A stretch of 64,000 nucleotides of DNA from JAJZQZ01 sp963790415 (lineage in GTDB: Bacteria; Actinomycetota; Thermoleophilia; RBG-16-64-13): NCBI GenBank assembly GCA_963790415.1, contig CAWBOK010000003.1, positions 1,054,001 through 1,118,000 on the forward strand, in the 5' to 3' direction. Below the pieces are notes generated by a model. That model saw only the letters and a list, made by a program, of their open reading frames with translations. It was not told the DNA's origin and ran no database searches. The position numbers were made by a program, and so were the translations under genes. Numbering within the stretch: position 1 is the first letter of the stretch; each line of letters begins with the position of its first letter. Shown here piece by piece: positions 43,296 through 52,740 of the stretch.

Positions 43296-44483
43296 ATGGC
43301 AGGAGCACTCGAGGGAATCACGGTTCTGGACCTTTCACGGGTCCTTGCCGGCCCCCTCTGCACCATGATGCTCGCCGATCTCGGGGCCGAGGTGGTCAAG
43401 GTGGAGCGGCCGGGCGAAGGCGACGAGACCCGGGAGTGGGGTCCCCCGTGGGCGGGTGACGAGTCGGCCTACTACCTCTCGGTCAACCGCAACAAGCGCG
43501 GCATCACCGTCGATCTCAAGGCGGAAGAAGGGCGGGAGGTCGTGCGCCGCTTGGCCGCCACTGCCGACATCCTGGTCGAGAACTTCAAGACCGACACCCT
43601 GGACACGATGGGACTCGGTTACGACGACCTGGCCTCGGTCAATCCCGGCTTGATCTTCTGCTCCATCACCGGCTATGGCCAGACCGGTCCCGACCGCGAT
43701 CAGCCCGGCTACGACTTCGCTATCCAGGGCCGGGGCGGCATCATGAGCATCACCGGCGAGCCCGATGGCCCGCCGATGAAGGTGGGTCTGGCCATCGTCG
43801 ACGTCACCGCGGCGCAGTACGCGGCGATCGCGATCCTGGCGGCGCTCGAAGCCCGCCGGAAGACGGGCCGAGGCCAGTGCATCGACATCTCGCTGCTGGA
43901 CTCGCAGGTCGCCTGGCTCATCAACCGGGCCGGCAACTACCTGGTGGGGGGCGCGGAACCCGAGCGCCACGGCAACGCCCACCCCAACATCGTGCCCTAC
44001 GAGTCCTTCCGGGCGCGCGACAAGTGGTTCAACGTCGCCGTGGGCAACGACTCGCAGTTCGCGCGGCTGGCTCATACCATCGGTGCACCGGAGCTGGCCG
44101 TAGACCCGCGGTTCGTCACCAACCCGGCGCGTGTCGAACACCGACTGGAGCTGGTGGAACTGCTGTCCGTTCTCTTGCGGAGGCGCGATGCCGAGGAGTG
44201 GCTTGAGGTGTTCCGCCGGGAGAAGATCCCGAGCGGGCCGATCAACAGCATCCCCGAGGTTTTCGCCGATCCGCAGGTGCTTGCCCGCGAGATGGTGGTC
44301 GAGATGCCGCATCCTACCGCCGGGGTCGTGAAGCTCGTCGGCAGCCCGCTTAGGCTGAGCGAGACGCCGGCGGCATACGTGCGGCACCCGCCATTGTTGG
44401 GAGAACACACCGATGAGGTGCTGGCCGAGCTCGGATACGGCGCGGCCGAGGTGCGCAGCCTTCGGCAGCACGGCATCGTGTGA
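43296..44483 (+). CDS. CaiB/BaiF-family (class III) CoA transferase
   Basis: 395 residues. Family hallmarks: LDLSRVLAGPLCTMMLADLGAEVVKVERPGEGDETREWGPP, SVNRNKRGITVDLK, and the catalytic Asp expected in the GYDFAIQGRGGIMSITGEPDGPP region. ATG 43296 follows CGGAGGG; upstream in-frame sequence is unlike the family. It transfers CoA between acyl-CoA and a carboxylic acid. The next genes encode an acyl-CoA dehydrogenase and FixCX-Etf proteins, so it likely activates the acid that the dehydrogenase then acts on. Confidence 0.9.
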   Translation: MAGALEGITVLDLSRVLAGPLCTMMLADLGAEVVKVERPGEGDETREWGPPWAGDESAYYLSVNRNKRGITVDLKAEEGREVVRRLAATADILVENFKTDTLDTMGLGYDDLASVNPGLIFCSITGYGQTGPDRDQPGYDFAIQGRGGIMSITGEPDGPPMKVGLAIVDVTAAQYAAIAILAALEARRKTGRGQCIDISLLDSQVAWLINRAGNYLVGGAEPERHGNAHPNIVPYESFRARDKWFNVAVGNDSQFARLAHTIGAPELAVDPRFVTNPARVEHRLELVELLSVLLRRRDAEEWLEVFRREKIPSGPINSIPEVFADPQVLAREMVVEMPHPTAGVVKLVGSPLRLSETPAAYVRHPPLLGEHTDEVLAELGYGAAEVRSLRQHGIV

Positions 44484-44599
44484 TGGGGTCGGGCCGAGGC
44501 CTCGGGCCTCGGGAAGCGGCCGGACCGTGAAGAACAAGGAGGGACGAGGGACGCGACATCACGGAGGGCTCGGGTAACAACCATCGTTAGGAGGACTGT

Positions 44600-45832
44600 A
44601 TGGATTTCAGGTACAGCACAGAGCAGGATCTCTTCAGGCAGTCGGTCCGGGAATGGGCCACCAAGAACCTGGAACCGCGTGCCCGCGGCATCGACCAGGC
44701 CGAAGACGGCATCCCGGACGACATCGTGCAGGGCTTGGTCGACCTGGGCGTGTTCGGCGTGACCGTGCCCGAGGAACTGGGCGGCTGCGCCGTCGAGGGC
44801 GAAGAACTGATCTACGCCATGATCGCGATCCACGAGATCGCCCGGGCTGATCTTTCGATGTCGACCCCGGTATACACCCTGCTGACCATCGGCTGGTCGT
44901 ATATCGTCAACAAGTTCGGCACCCAGCAGCTCCGCGAAGAAGTGCTGCCCGCGGCGGCGGCCGGCAAAGCGTTCGTGGGTATCAACACCACCGAACCCGC
45001 CGGCGGCTCCGACCTGGCCCGCATCAAGACCACCGCGGTCAAGAACGCGGCCGGCAACTACGTGTTGAACGGCGAGAAGGCCTACGTCTCCGGTCCCAAG
45101 GAGTGCATGAAGCTGGGCGCGCCCAGCGGTCACTGCTCTCTCGTGGTCACCGATCCGACCACCGGCCACAAGGGCCTCACGTTCATCTACATCCCCGCCC
45201 ACCTTCCCGGTATCACGTGGACCGTCTACGAGGACATGGGCCGGATGGGTCTGTCCACCGGCGGCTGGCTCTACAAGGACGCGGAGATTCCCGCGTATTG
45301 CCTGCTCGGTGAAGAGGGCAAGGGCTTCTATCACGTCATGGAAGGCTTCAACGCCGCCCGCGTGCTGGTGGCTGCCGCCTGTCTCGGCGGTTCGGAGAAG
45401 GGCCTGGAGATCAGCGCCGACTACAACGTTCAGCGCATGATGTTCAACCGGCCGCTCATCAAGTACGAGGGCATCTCGTTCGAGATGGTCAACGACTGGA
45501 TGCAGCTCGACATGCTGAAGATGAACCTGCAGCGCGGCGCGTGGATGATCGGCTACGAGAGCCAGAATCCGGGCACCTTCAGCCGCAAGGACATCAACAA
45601 GGTCATCGCCACCTGCAAGTGCCTGTCTCCGACCCTCGGTCACGACGTGGCCCGGCACGGGATGATCTATCACGGCGCCTTCGGTTACACGAAGGAGACC
45701 CCGCTCGAGATGATGCTTCGCGGCATCATGTCGTACGAAGTGGGCGCCGAGGGCGGCCTCAACGTCATGCGCGGCATCATCGCCCGCGACCTGTGGGGCG
45801 AGCCTGCCAACCCGTTCAAGGCCGACGACTGA
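44600..45832 (+). CDS. Acyl-CoA dehydrogenase
   Basis: 410 residues with standard acyl-CoA dehydrogenase domains: N-terminal helices (DFRYSTEQDLFRQSVREW), flavin-binding beta domain (INTTEPAGGSDLARIKTTA, YVLNGEKAYVSG), and C-terminal helices (HGMIYHGAFGYTKETPLEMMLRGIMSYEVGAEGG). AGGAGG precedes the ATG. It introduces, or run in reverse removes, a double bond in an acyl-CoA, exchanging electrons with an electron-transfer flavoprotein. The whole Etf set is encoded directly downstream (FixC, FixX, EtfB, EtfA). Confidence 0.9.
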   Translation: MDFRYSTEQDLFRQSVREWATKNLEPRARGIDQAEDGIPDDIVQGLVDLGVFGVTVPEELGGCAVEGEELIYAMIAIHEIARADLSMSTPVYTLLTIGWSYIVNKFGTQQLREEVLPAAAAGKAFVGINTTEPAGGSDLARIKTTAVKNAAGNYVLNGEKAYVSGPKECMKLGAPSGHCSLVVTDPTTGHKGLTFIYIPAHLPGITWTVYEDMGRMGLSTGGWLYKDAEIPAYCLLGEEGKGFYHVMEGFNAARVLVAAACLGGSEKGLEISADYNVQRMMFNRPLIKYEGISFEMVNDWMQLDMLKMNLQRGAWMIGYESQNPGTFSRKDINKVIATCKCLSPTLGHDVARHGMIYHGAFGYTKETPLEMMLRGIMSYEVGAEGGLNVMRGIIARDLWGEPANPFKADD

Positions 45833-45952
45833 GCCTGACGTACGCGACGCAGTGACGTCTTGTCCCGGGGCCGGCGACGGCCCCGGGAGCCGAGGCGGCA
45901 CGGCGGCGGATCGAACAGCCGGACGAGGAAAGGCGGACGAGGGAGCAGAACT

Positions 45953-47243
45953 ATGGAAAAGGTCGATTGCATCATAGTCGGTGGAGGTCTCGCCGGGCTC
46001 TCGGCCGCCTACGGCCTCGCCTCGGAAGGGCTCGAGGTCATGGTGATCGAGCGCGGTGACTACGCAGGCGCCAAGAACGTCACCGGCGGCCGACTGTACG
46101 TGAGCCCCATCCGCCACCTCTATCCGGAGCTGTGGGAGACGAGCGCCCTTCGAGCGTCCGGTGGTTCGCGAACTGGTCACGCTGATGGGTGACGGCGCCC
46201 ATACGACGGTCGAGCTGGCTTCCGAGAGGTTCGCCACCCCGCCGCATCAGTCGTACACCGTGTTGCGCGCCCGCCTCGACCAGTGGTTCGCCGACCAGGT
46301 CATGGAGAAGGGCGGCATGGTCATCACCAAGAACCGGGTCGACGACCTCCTGCTGGAGGACGGCAAGGTGATCGGCATACGGGCCGGCGACGACGACATC
46401 GGCGCCGACGTGACCATCGTCGCCGAGGGTGTACTGGGCCTGTTGGCCGCGAAGGCGGGCCTGCGCGAGGAGCCCAAGCCCGAGGATCACGCCGTCGGGT
46501 TCAAGGAGATCATCGAGCTGCCGGCGGGGGTGATCCAGGACCGCTGGCGTCTCAACGAAGGGGAGGGCGCCGCCCATCTCTTCATGGGCTCCGTCACGCG
46601 GGGCATGCTGGGAGGCGGTTTCATCTATACCAACAAAGACTCCCTCTGTGTGGGCATCGTGGTGGGCATGGAGCATCTGCGGCGGGACACGGAGCAGATG
46701 GAATCGTACAAGCTCCTCGACGCCTTCAAGGAGATGCCGCTGATCAAGCCTTTGGTCGACGGCGGCACCACGGTGGAGTATTCGGCGCATGCCATCTACG
46801 AGGGCGGCATCGCCAAGATGCCCAAGCTCTGCGGCGACGGCTACCTGCTGGCGGGCGACACCGCCGGTCTTTCGCTGAACGCCCTGGTGACGGTGCGGGG
46901 CATGGATTTCGCGATCGCCTCCGGCTACTACGCCGCCCGGGCAGTGGTAGACGCCCGCGCCCGCGGCGATTTCTCGGCCTCCTCCTTGGCGCAGTACGAA
47001 CAGTCGCTCAAGAGCAGTTTCGTGCTCAAAGACCTGGAGACCGCCCGGGAGATACCCCACATCATCGAGAACCCGCGGATATTCAGTCACTACCCGCAGG
47101 CGGTGTCGCGGTTGATGGAGCAGGTGTTCACCATCGGCCCGGGTCCGGCCAAGAAGCTCTCCAGCACGGCCATCAGAGGGGTCCGCAAGGACTTCCTCGA
47201 CGTGACTACCATCAAAGAGCTCCTCGGCATGCGCAAGATCTAA
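45953..47243 (+). CDS. fixC: FixC-like electron-transfer flavoprotein:quinone oxidoreductase; one frame break
   Basis: About 429 residues after removing one extra base near 46142 (joining LWET to APFERPVVRELVTLM). N-terminal FAD motif CIIVGGGLAGLSAAYGLASEGLEVMVIERGDYAGAKNV matches FixC. The second FAD segment CGDGYLLAGDTAGLSLNALVTVRGMDFAIASGYYAAR is intact. FixC takes electrons from EtfAB and passes them via FixX and its own FAD to quinone. As written, the ATG would give only an ~80-residue fragment. Confidence 0.85.
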
Positions 47244-47266
47244 CAGCCTTCCAAGGAGGTGCGGCC

Positions 47267-47548
47267 GTGACCATGAGCATAGAAGCGAAGCTGGGGCTCG
47301 ACGTCTTCAAGATCGACAAGGAACGGCATATCACCATAGATACGGAGAAGTGCCGTACCACGTGCACCCTCAAAGCCTGTCTGTGGGTGTGCCCGGCTCA
47401 CCTCTACGAGATCGACGACCAGGGCAACAACACGGTGAACTTCGAGGGCTGTCTGGAGTGCGGCACCTGCCTCATCTCCTGCGACCATGGGGCTCTCGAA
47501 TGGCACTACCCCCGAGGAGAATACGGGGTCCAGTACCGGATGGGGTAA
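47267..47548 (+). CDS. fixX: FixX-like ferredoxin
   Basis: 93 residues. Cys pattern CRTTCTLKACLWVCPAHLY ... CLECGTCLISCDHGALEWHYP matches FixX, which carries [4Fe-4S] clusters and partners FixC. GTG 47267 was chosen because AAGGAGGT lies 6 nt upstream; ATG 47273 is 12 nt away. It sits between fixC and the Etf genes, completing a FixABCX-type set. Confidence 0.9.
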   Translation: MTMSIEAKLGLDVFKIDKERHITIDTEKCRTTCTLKACLWVCPAHLYEIDDQGNNTVNFEGCLECGTCLISCDHGALEWHYPRGEYGVQYRMG

Positions 47549-47620
47549 GGCCGAGCGGCCTGGGCTGATGCTGCCCAGACCTGCACCGGCTACCCGAACG
47601 ACGCGCGAGGTGATGCATCG

Positions 47621-48403
47621 GTGAAGATCGTGGTGTGTGTCAAGACGAACCCGGACCTGCAGATGGTCCGGATCAAGAACCGGGAGCCTGTCCTGGAGGC
47701 CGTGCCGTACAAGGTGGGTGACCTGGACAAGAACGCCATCGAGGCGGCCATCCAGCTACGCGACGCCGCCGGCGAGGGCACCATCGTGGCGCTCTCCGTG
47801 GCTGAAGGCAACCGCAAGATCAAGGAGACCTTGAAAGAGGTCCTCGCAATGGGCGCCGACGAAGCCGTGGTGGTGGCCGACCCCGCGCTCGCGAGTGCCG
47901 ACCCGGGCGCGGTGGCGCTGGCCATCGCCAAAGCCGTGCAGCAAAGCGGTGGATGCGATCTTCTGCTCTTCGGTGAAGGCTCCACCGACAACTACAGCGG
48001 CCAGGTAGGGTCGCGCACGGCGGAGCTCCTTGGGCTTCCCCAGATCGGCTACGCCCGCAAGATCACCATCGGTGGAGCAGGGATCCAGGTTGAACGTGGC
48101 ATGGACGACGTGACCGAGACCCTCGAGGCTCCGCTGCCCGCCGCCGTGACGGTGGTGAGCGAGATCAACGAGCCGCGCATCCCTTCTCTCATGAACATCA
48201 TGAAGGCGGGCAAGAAGCCGGTGACCGAGTACACCCTGGCCGACCTGGGCCTCGACCCTGCGGCCGTGGAGGCGCAGCGAGACATCCTCTCCAATCTGGC
48301 GGAGGAGCAGGACCGCAAACGCATCATGTTGGAGGGCAAAGCGGCCGAGCAGGCTGAAGCCCTCGCGAACGCGCTGATCAAGGAAGGGGTCCTGGAGAGA
48401 TAA
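47621..48403 (+). CDS. etfB: Electron transfer flavoprotein beta subunit (FixA/EtfB)
   Basis: 260 residues. Typical start IVVCVKTNPDLQMVRIKNREPVLEAVPYKVGDLDKNAIEAA, mid-region DLLLFGEGSTDNYSGQVGSRTAELLGLPQIGYARKI, and the ETF-beta signature VERGMDDVTETLEAPLPAAVTVVSEINEPRIPSLMNIMKAGKKP. GTG 47621 has GCGAGGTGATG upstream. It forms a heterodimer with EtfA. Linkage to FixC and FixX suggests the bifurcating FixABCX complex, which couples NADH oxidation to quinone and ferredoxin reduction. Confidence 0.95.
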   Translation: MKIVVCVKTNPDLQMVRIKNREPVLEAVPYKVGDLDKNAIEAAIQLRDAAGEGTIVALSVAEGNRKIKETLKEVLAMGADEAVVVADPALASADPGAVALAIAKAVQQSGGCDLLLFGEGSTDNYSGQVGSRTAELLGLPQIGYARKITIGGAGIQVERGMDDVTETLEAPLPAAVTVVSEINEPRIPSLMNIMKAGKKPVTEYTLADLGLDPAAVEAQRDILSNLAEEQDRKRIMLEGKAAEQAEALANALIKEGVLER

Positions 48404-48405
48404 CC

Positions 48406-49353
48406 ATGGCAGATATTCTTATCTATTCCGAAAAGCGGGATACCGCCCGCGAGTTGGCGTTCAAAGCCAAGGAGTTCGCCGGCGCCCTCGGCCTCGGAGT
48501 CTCGGCGGCCGCCTTCGGTGCCGATTCTGCCGAGGTGGCGACGGAACTGGCTGCGCTTGGTGCCGACACGGTGTATGTGAGTGATGACCCGGCTCTCGAG
48601 GGCCTGCAGACCGATGTCGTGGCTGAGGCTCTGGCTCAGGTCGCCCGCGCGGCGGAGGCCACGTGCGTGCTGGTCGGTTCCACCCGCCGGGGCAAGGAAC
48701 TGGCCTCCAGGCTGGCTCAGAAGTTGGACGCGGGGTGCGTCACCGACGTGAGCAGCATGGCTGTGGAAGACGGCGCCTTGGTGGCGGGCCGGTACGCCTT
48801 CGGTGGCAACACCGTGGCCCGGGAGACGGTCACCACCTCCGTCAAGGTCTTCGCTGTCATGCCCAAGGCGTTCGAGATCGGAGCGCCCATCGCGGGAGCG
48901 GGCGCCGTGGTCACACCTGCGTTGACGTTGACGCCGTCGGCGGTCAAAGTGGTCGATCGGCGGCCCAAGGAAGGGGAGTCGGTAGATCTCTCCGCGGCGA
49001 ACCGCATCGTGGGCATGGGACGCGGCTTCGGCAAGCGCGAAGACGTCGCGCTGGGCGAGCAGCTGGCTGCGGCCTTGAAGGCCGAGATAGGCGCTACCAA
49101 GGGCCTGTCCGACTTCCAATGGGTGTCGGAGGACCGCGTCATCGGGCTCTCCGGGGCGAAGACGTCACCGGACCTCTATGTGGCGGTAGGCATCTCCGGT
49201 CAGATCCAGCACACGGTCGGCATCAGCGCGGCCAAGCTCATCGTGGCCGTGAACAAAGACAAGGACGCCGCGATCTTCCAGATGGCCGACTACGGCATCG
49301 TGGGCGACCTGTACGAGGTGCTGCCGGCACTCATCGAGAAGCTGAAAGCGTAG
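48406..49353 (+). CDS. etfA: Electron transfer flavoprotein alpha subunit (FixB/EtfA)
   Basis: 315 residues. N-terminal alpha/beta domain, then the C-terminal FAD domain with VVDRRPKEGESVDLSAANRIVGMGRGFGKREDVALGEQLA and the EtfA signature DLYVAVGISGQIQHTVGISAAKLIVAVNKDKDAAIFQMADYGIVGD. It binds FAD and shuttles electrons between the acyl-CoA dehydrogenase and FixC. It lies 2 bp after etfB and is the last gene before a strong hairpin. Confidence 0.95.
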   Translation: MADILIYSEKRDTARELAFKAKEFAGALGLGVSAAAFGADSAEVATELAALGADTVYVSDDPALEGLQTDVVAEALAQVARAAEATCVLVGSTRRGKELASRLAQKLDAGCVTDVSSMAVEDGALVAGRYAFGGNTVARETVTTSVKVFAVMPKAFEIGAPIAGAGAVVTPALTLTPSAVKVVDRRPKEGESVDLSAANRIVGMGRGFGKREDVALGEQLAAALKAEIGATKGLSDFQWVSEDRVIGLSGAKTSPDLYVAVGISGQIQHTVGISAAKLIVAVNKDKDAAIFQMADYGIVGDLYEVLPALIEKLKA

Positions 49354-49455
49354 CGCGGCCGGGCGGGCCGGGGCGGGGCCTTCGGCCCGCGCCCGGCCGC
49401 CTCGGCTGCTCGAAGCTCCCCCGGCGGCGAGAGACGGCGCAACCGGGGGCTTCCC

Positions 49456-49484
49456 GGGCCGGGGTCGCTTTGCGACCCCGGCCC
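49456..49484. terminator. Perfect hairpin terminator between convergent operons
   Basis: GGGCCGGGGTCGC-TTT-GCGACCCCGGCCC: a 13-bp perfect stem with a 3-nt loop, in the 190-bp gap between the etfA end (49353) and the convergent hydrogenase-protease end (49544). A second, less regular GC-rich inverted repeat lies at about 49355-49400. Confidence 0.75.
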
Positions 49485-49543
49485 CCCCAACGACTCCGCT
49501 ATCCGGGCGGAGGCGGCTTGTCAGGCGGCGGCGCCCGTTCAGT

Positions 49544-50065
49544 TCATCCATCCCTTGTCTCGGCCCTGCGCTCCGGCACCACTCCCAGCCGCGCGAGTTC
49601 CCCCAGCACGACCTCTTCGATGTCCGGCAGGCGTGCCTCGACGGCGGGCGTGAGGCCTATGTGGGGCGTGCTCATGTCTTCGGGTTCCACCCCCACGATG
49701 ACGATCTCGGGCACCGGGCCCAGGATGCGGGCCATGATCCACGCGTCGAGGAACGTGATCTGGTGGATGGAGGTGCGGTAGCGCACGCCGCTGGGCACCT
49801 GATCGGGGTGGAAGCGGTAGATGGCCCCCGGCTCCGCGCCCCCAAAGACGGTGTCGACCACCACCAGGTGGGCGGCGCCGCCGAACACGTTCATCAGTTC
49901 GAGCCCCGCTGTGGCTCCGTCGACCAACTCGACGTGCCGCGGAAAGCGCCACCGTTCTACCAGGTAGGCGATGGTGGTCGGTCCCACGCCTTCGTCGGTG
50001 AGAAGGAGGTTGCCCACCCCTAGGATCACTATCCGTCCGGGTTCTTCCCCGGGCGCCTCGGTCAT
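49544..50065 (-). CDS. Hydrogenase maturation protease (HyaD/HycI family)
   Basis: 173 residues. Signature GVGNLLLTDEGVGPTTIAYL with the nickel-sensing acidic residue (Asp/Glu in TDEGVG), the second Asp in VVDTVFGGAEPG, and His in SIHQITFLDA. Family members clip the C-terminal peptide from nickel-loaded [NiFe]-hydrogenase large subunits. No hydrogenase structural gene lies in this window, so its substrate is encoded elsewhere. The start overlaps the tatC stop by 4 bp. Confidence 0.9.
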   Translation of the reverse strand: MTEAPGEEPGRIVILGVGNLLLTDEGVGPTTIAYLVERWRFPRHVELVDGATAGLELMNVFGGAAHLVVVDTVFGGAEPGAIYRFHPDQVPSGVRYRTSIHQITFLDAWIMARILGPVPEIVIVGVEPEDMSTPHIGLTPAVEARLPDIEEVVLGELARLGVVPERRAETRDG

Positions 50066-50835
50066 CCCGCCGCCTCCTTGGCCGCCGCGTCTCGTTCCCG
50101 TTTGACCCGCCGCCGGTCGAAGATCCTCGCAAGGATGATGCCCAGCTCGTAGAGGAGTATCAAGGGACCCATCATCAGCAGCATGCTGACCGGATCCTGG
50201 CTGGGGGTGAGCACCATGGCGGCGGCGGCGATGCCGATGAGGGCATACTTGCGCGAGCTACGCATGCGGCGATGAGACACGATGCCCGCCGAACCCAGCA
50301 GGACCATGACTGCCGGCATCTCGAACACCACACCGAAGGCCAACAGGAAGAGGGTGACGAAGGAGACGTACTCACCGGCCCGCTGCTGCTGATCGAAGAT
50401 CTCGCCGCCGTATCCGACGAGGAATCTCAGGCCGATTGGTAGCACCACGTAGTAGCCGAACAGCACCCCGCCGACGAAGAGAGTCGTGGTGAACAGCACG
50501 TAGGGGAGCACCCTCTTCTTCTCGTTCTCGTAGAGGGCGGGCATGATGAACGCCCAGATCTGCCAGAGGAGGATCGGAAGGGCAAGCAGCAGACCGAAGT
50601 AGATCGAGACCTTGAGCACGGTCATGAACGGCTCGGTAGGACTCAGGGTGACCAGTTTGACCGTCTGGCCTTGAGTGCGCACCAACGGCGCCTTGATGAT
50701 CTTGAAGACCCAATCGTATTCGATGAACGCGATCGCTACTCCCACGCAGATGGCGATCACCGAGATCATGATGCGCTTGCGGAGTTCGTCCAGGTGCTCG
50801 ACGACGGACATGCGATCGTGCTCTTTCTCGGCCAC
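50062..50835 (-). CDS. tatC: Sec-independent protein translocase TatC
   Basis: 257 residues, six membrane helices. N-terminal cytosolic motif MSVVEHLDELRKRI, then conserved LSPTEPFMTVLKVSIYFGLLLALPILLWQIWAFIMPALYENEKKRVLPYV and the FEMPAVMVLLG stretch. It recognises twin-arginine signal peptides and forms the Tat receptor with TatA/TatB, which are not in this window. Its translational coupling to a hydrogenase maturation protease fits export of an uptake hydrogenase or other cofactor-loaded enzymes. Confidence 0.95.
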   Translation of the reverse strand: MAEKEHDRMSVVEHLDELRKRIMISVIAICVGVAIAFIEYDWVFKIIKAPLVRTQGQTVKLVTLSPTEPFMTVLKVSIYFGLLLALPILLWQIWAFIMPALYENEKKRVLPYVLFTTTLFVGGVLFGYYVVLPIGLRFLVGYGGEIFDQQQRAGEYVSFVTLFLLAFGVVFEMPAVMVLLGSAGIVSHRRMRSSRKYALIGIAAAAMVLTPSQDPVSMLLMMGPLILLYELGIILARIFDRRRVKRERDAAAKEAAG

Positions 50836-51021
50836 CGGGCTTGTTCTCCTGGTCGGAACTCCTGTTCGCCGTCGGGCCGGCGGCAGCCTGGCACCGAAGT
50901 CGGCCGCCCGCCTAGTATACCGAGCGCCGGCGAAGCCCGATGAACGGCCGTCTTATGCCGTGAGCGGCACCGTCGTCGGGGCGAATGGACGTGGTGCGCC
51001 TTCTTGGCGTTGTGAAATCTG

Positions 51022-51050
51022 TTGCAGCCCCCATACCGATTTGTTATCGT
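51022..51050 (+). promoter_or_regulatory. Promoter of the nuo operon
   Basis: TTGCAG (51022-51027) and TATCGT (51045-51050) with 17-bp spacing, 57 bp upstream of the nuoA GTG. No other promoter-like pair was noticed in this gap. Confidence 0.6.
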
Positions 51051-51059
51051 AGGCGCCGT

Positions 51060-51077
51060 TGTGTGACTCCTCACACA
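51060..51077. promoter_or_regulatory. Inverted repeat in the nuo leader
   Basis: TGTGTGA-CTCC-TCACACA, a perfect 7-bp inverted repeat with a 4-bp spacer starting about ten bases after the -10. It could be an operator overlapping the transcript start or a short mRNA hairpin. It resembles but does not match the Rex consensus (TTGTGAA-N4-TTCACAA) or the Crp consensus (TGTGA-N6-TCACA). Confidence 0.45.
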
Positions 51078-51107
51078 GTCTGGTCATCCGAGACGAGAGG
51101 TGCGCCC

Positions 51108-51472
51108 GTGGTCAACACGCCAGTCGATCTCATCGTGCAGTTCGGCCTGATGGCAGTGATCGGTGGCGGCATCGCTGTGTTCCTCGTCGCCATTTCTCAT
51201 TGGCTGGCCCCTTCCAGCAAGAATCCCAACAAGGGTCTGCCGTACGAGTGCGGTGTGCTGCCGGTGGAAGACGCCCGCATGCCGTACAACGTGCACTTCT
51301 ATCTGGTGGCGGTGCTCTTCGTGCTCTTCGACCTCGAGGCCGTGTTCATGTATCCCTGGGCCTTGGCGCTGCGTGAGCTCGGCGGTCTTGCCCTCGTGGA
51401 GATGCTCATATTCATCTTCATCCTGCTGGTCGGCTATTTCTACGCGTGGAAGAAGGGAGTGCTCGAGTGGGA

Positions 51473-51476
<4 letters not shown>
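51108..51476 (+). CDS. nuoA: NADH-quinone oxidoreductase subunit A
   Basis: 122 residues with three membrane helices. The conserved loop PYECGVLPVEDARMPYNVHFYLVAVLFVLFDLEAVFMYPWA contains the Cys, Glu and Asp residues typical of NuoA. GTG 51108 follows GAGAGG. First gene of the operon and one of the few complex I genes here without a frame break. Stop and nuoB start overlap (ATGA). Confidence 0.95.
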
Positions 51477-52150
<674 letters not shown>

Positions 52151-52207
52151 CCAGTGGCGAGTAGGGAGACCGGGCAACATGGCTCGTCCGATCTGAGAAG
52201 GGGAGGG

Positions 52208-52739
52208 ATGGAATCTACAACGGAAACTGTCGAGATACCGGGTGCGTCGAAGGTCATCTTCGACGCGCTCGAGAAGCGGTTCGGCGACCGGCTGCTGGGC
52301 AACGACTTCTTCCGCGGAGAGCTGACGTTCATCGTGGCCCCCGAGGACTTCGTCGAGGTGGCCGCGTTCTGTCGCGACGAGCCCTCATTGGCGTTCGAGC
52401 GGCTCGATTGCCTGACTGGGCAACCATTTCCCCGGCCGGCGGGCGGCGCCCTTCGAGGTGATGGCTCATCTCACGTCGGTCTCCCACACCACCCGGCTGC
52501 GGCTGAAGGTCACCTTGGCTGAGGGGCAGAAGATGCCCACGGCCATCTCGGTCTGGCCATCGGCGAACTGGGACGAGCGGGAGACCTGGGAGATGTACGG
52601 CATCGAGTTCGACGGGCACCCGAATCTGATCCGTCTGCTGACCACCGAGGATTTCGAAGGTTTCCCACTGCGCAAGGACTTCCCGCTGCGCGGCACGGTG
52701 GGCGGCAGGATCCGCACCGATCTGAAAGGAAAGATCTGA
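52208..52739 (+). CDS. nuoC: NADH-quinone oxidoreductase subunit C; one frame break
   Basis: The C-terminal signature ERETWEMYGIEFDGHPNLIRLLTTEDFEGFPLRKDFPLRG is diagnostic of NuoC. The break at 52421 (one extra base between LTG and NHFPGRRAAPFEVMAHL) splits the protein; repaired length about 176 residues, normal for the family. ATG 52208 follows GGGGAGGG. NuoC is a peripheral-arm subunit joining NuoB and NuoD. nuoD starts 1 bp after the stop. Confidence 0.85.
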
Positions 52740-52740
52740 G

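Noticed and set aside
51059..51078. Rex operator upstream of nuoA
   Set aside because: The arms read TGTGTGA/TCACACA, not TTGTGAA/TTCACAA; reported only as an inverted repeat.
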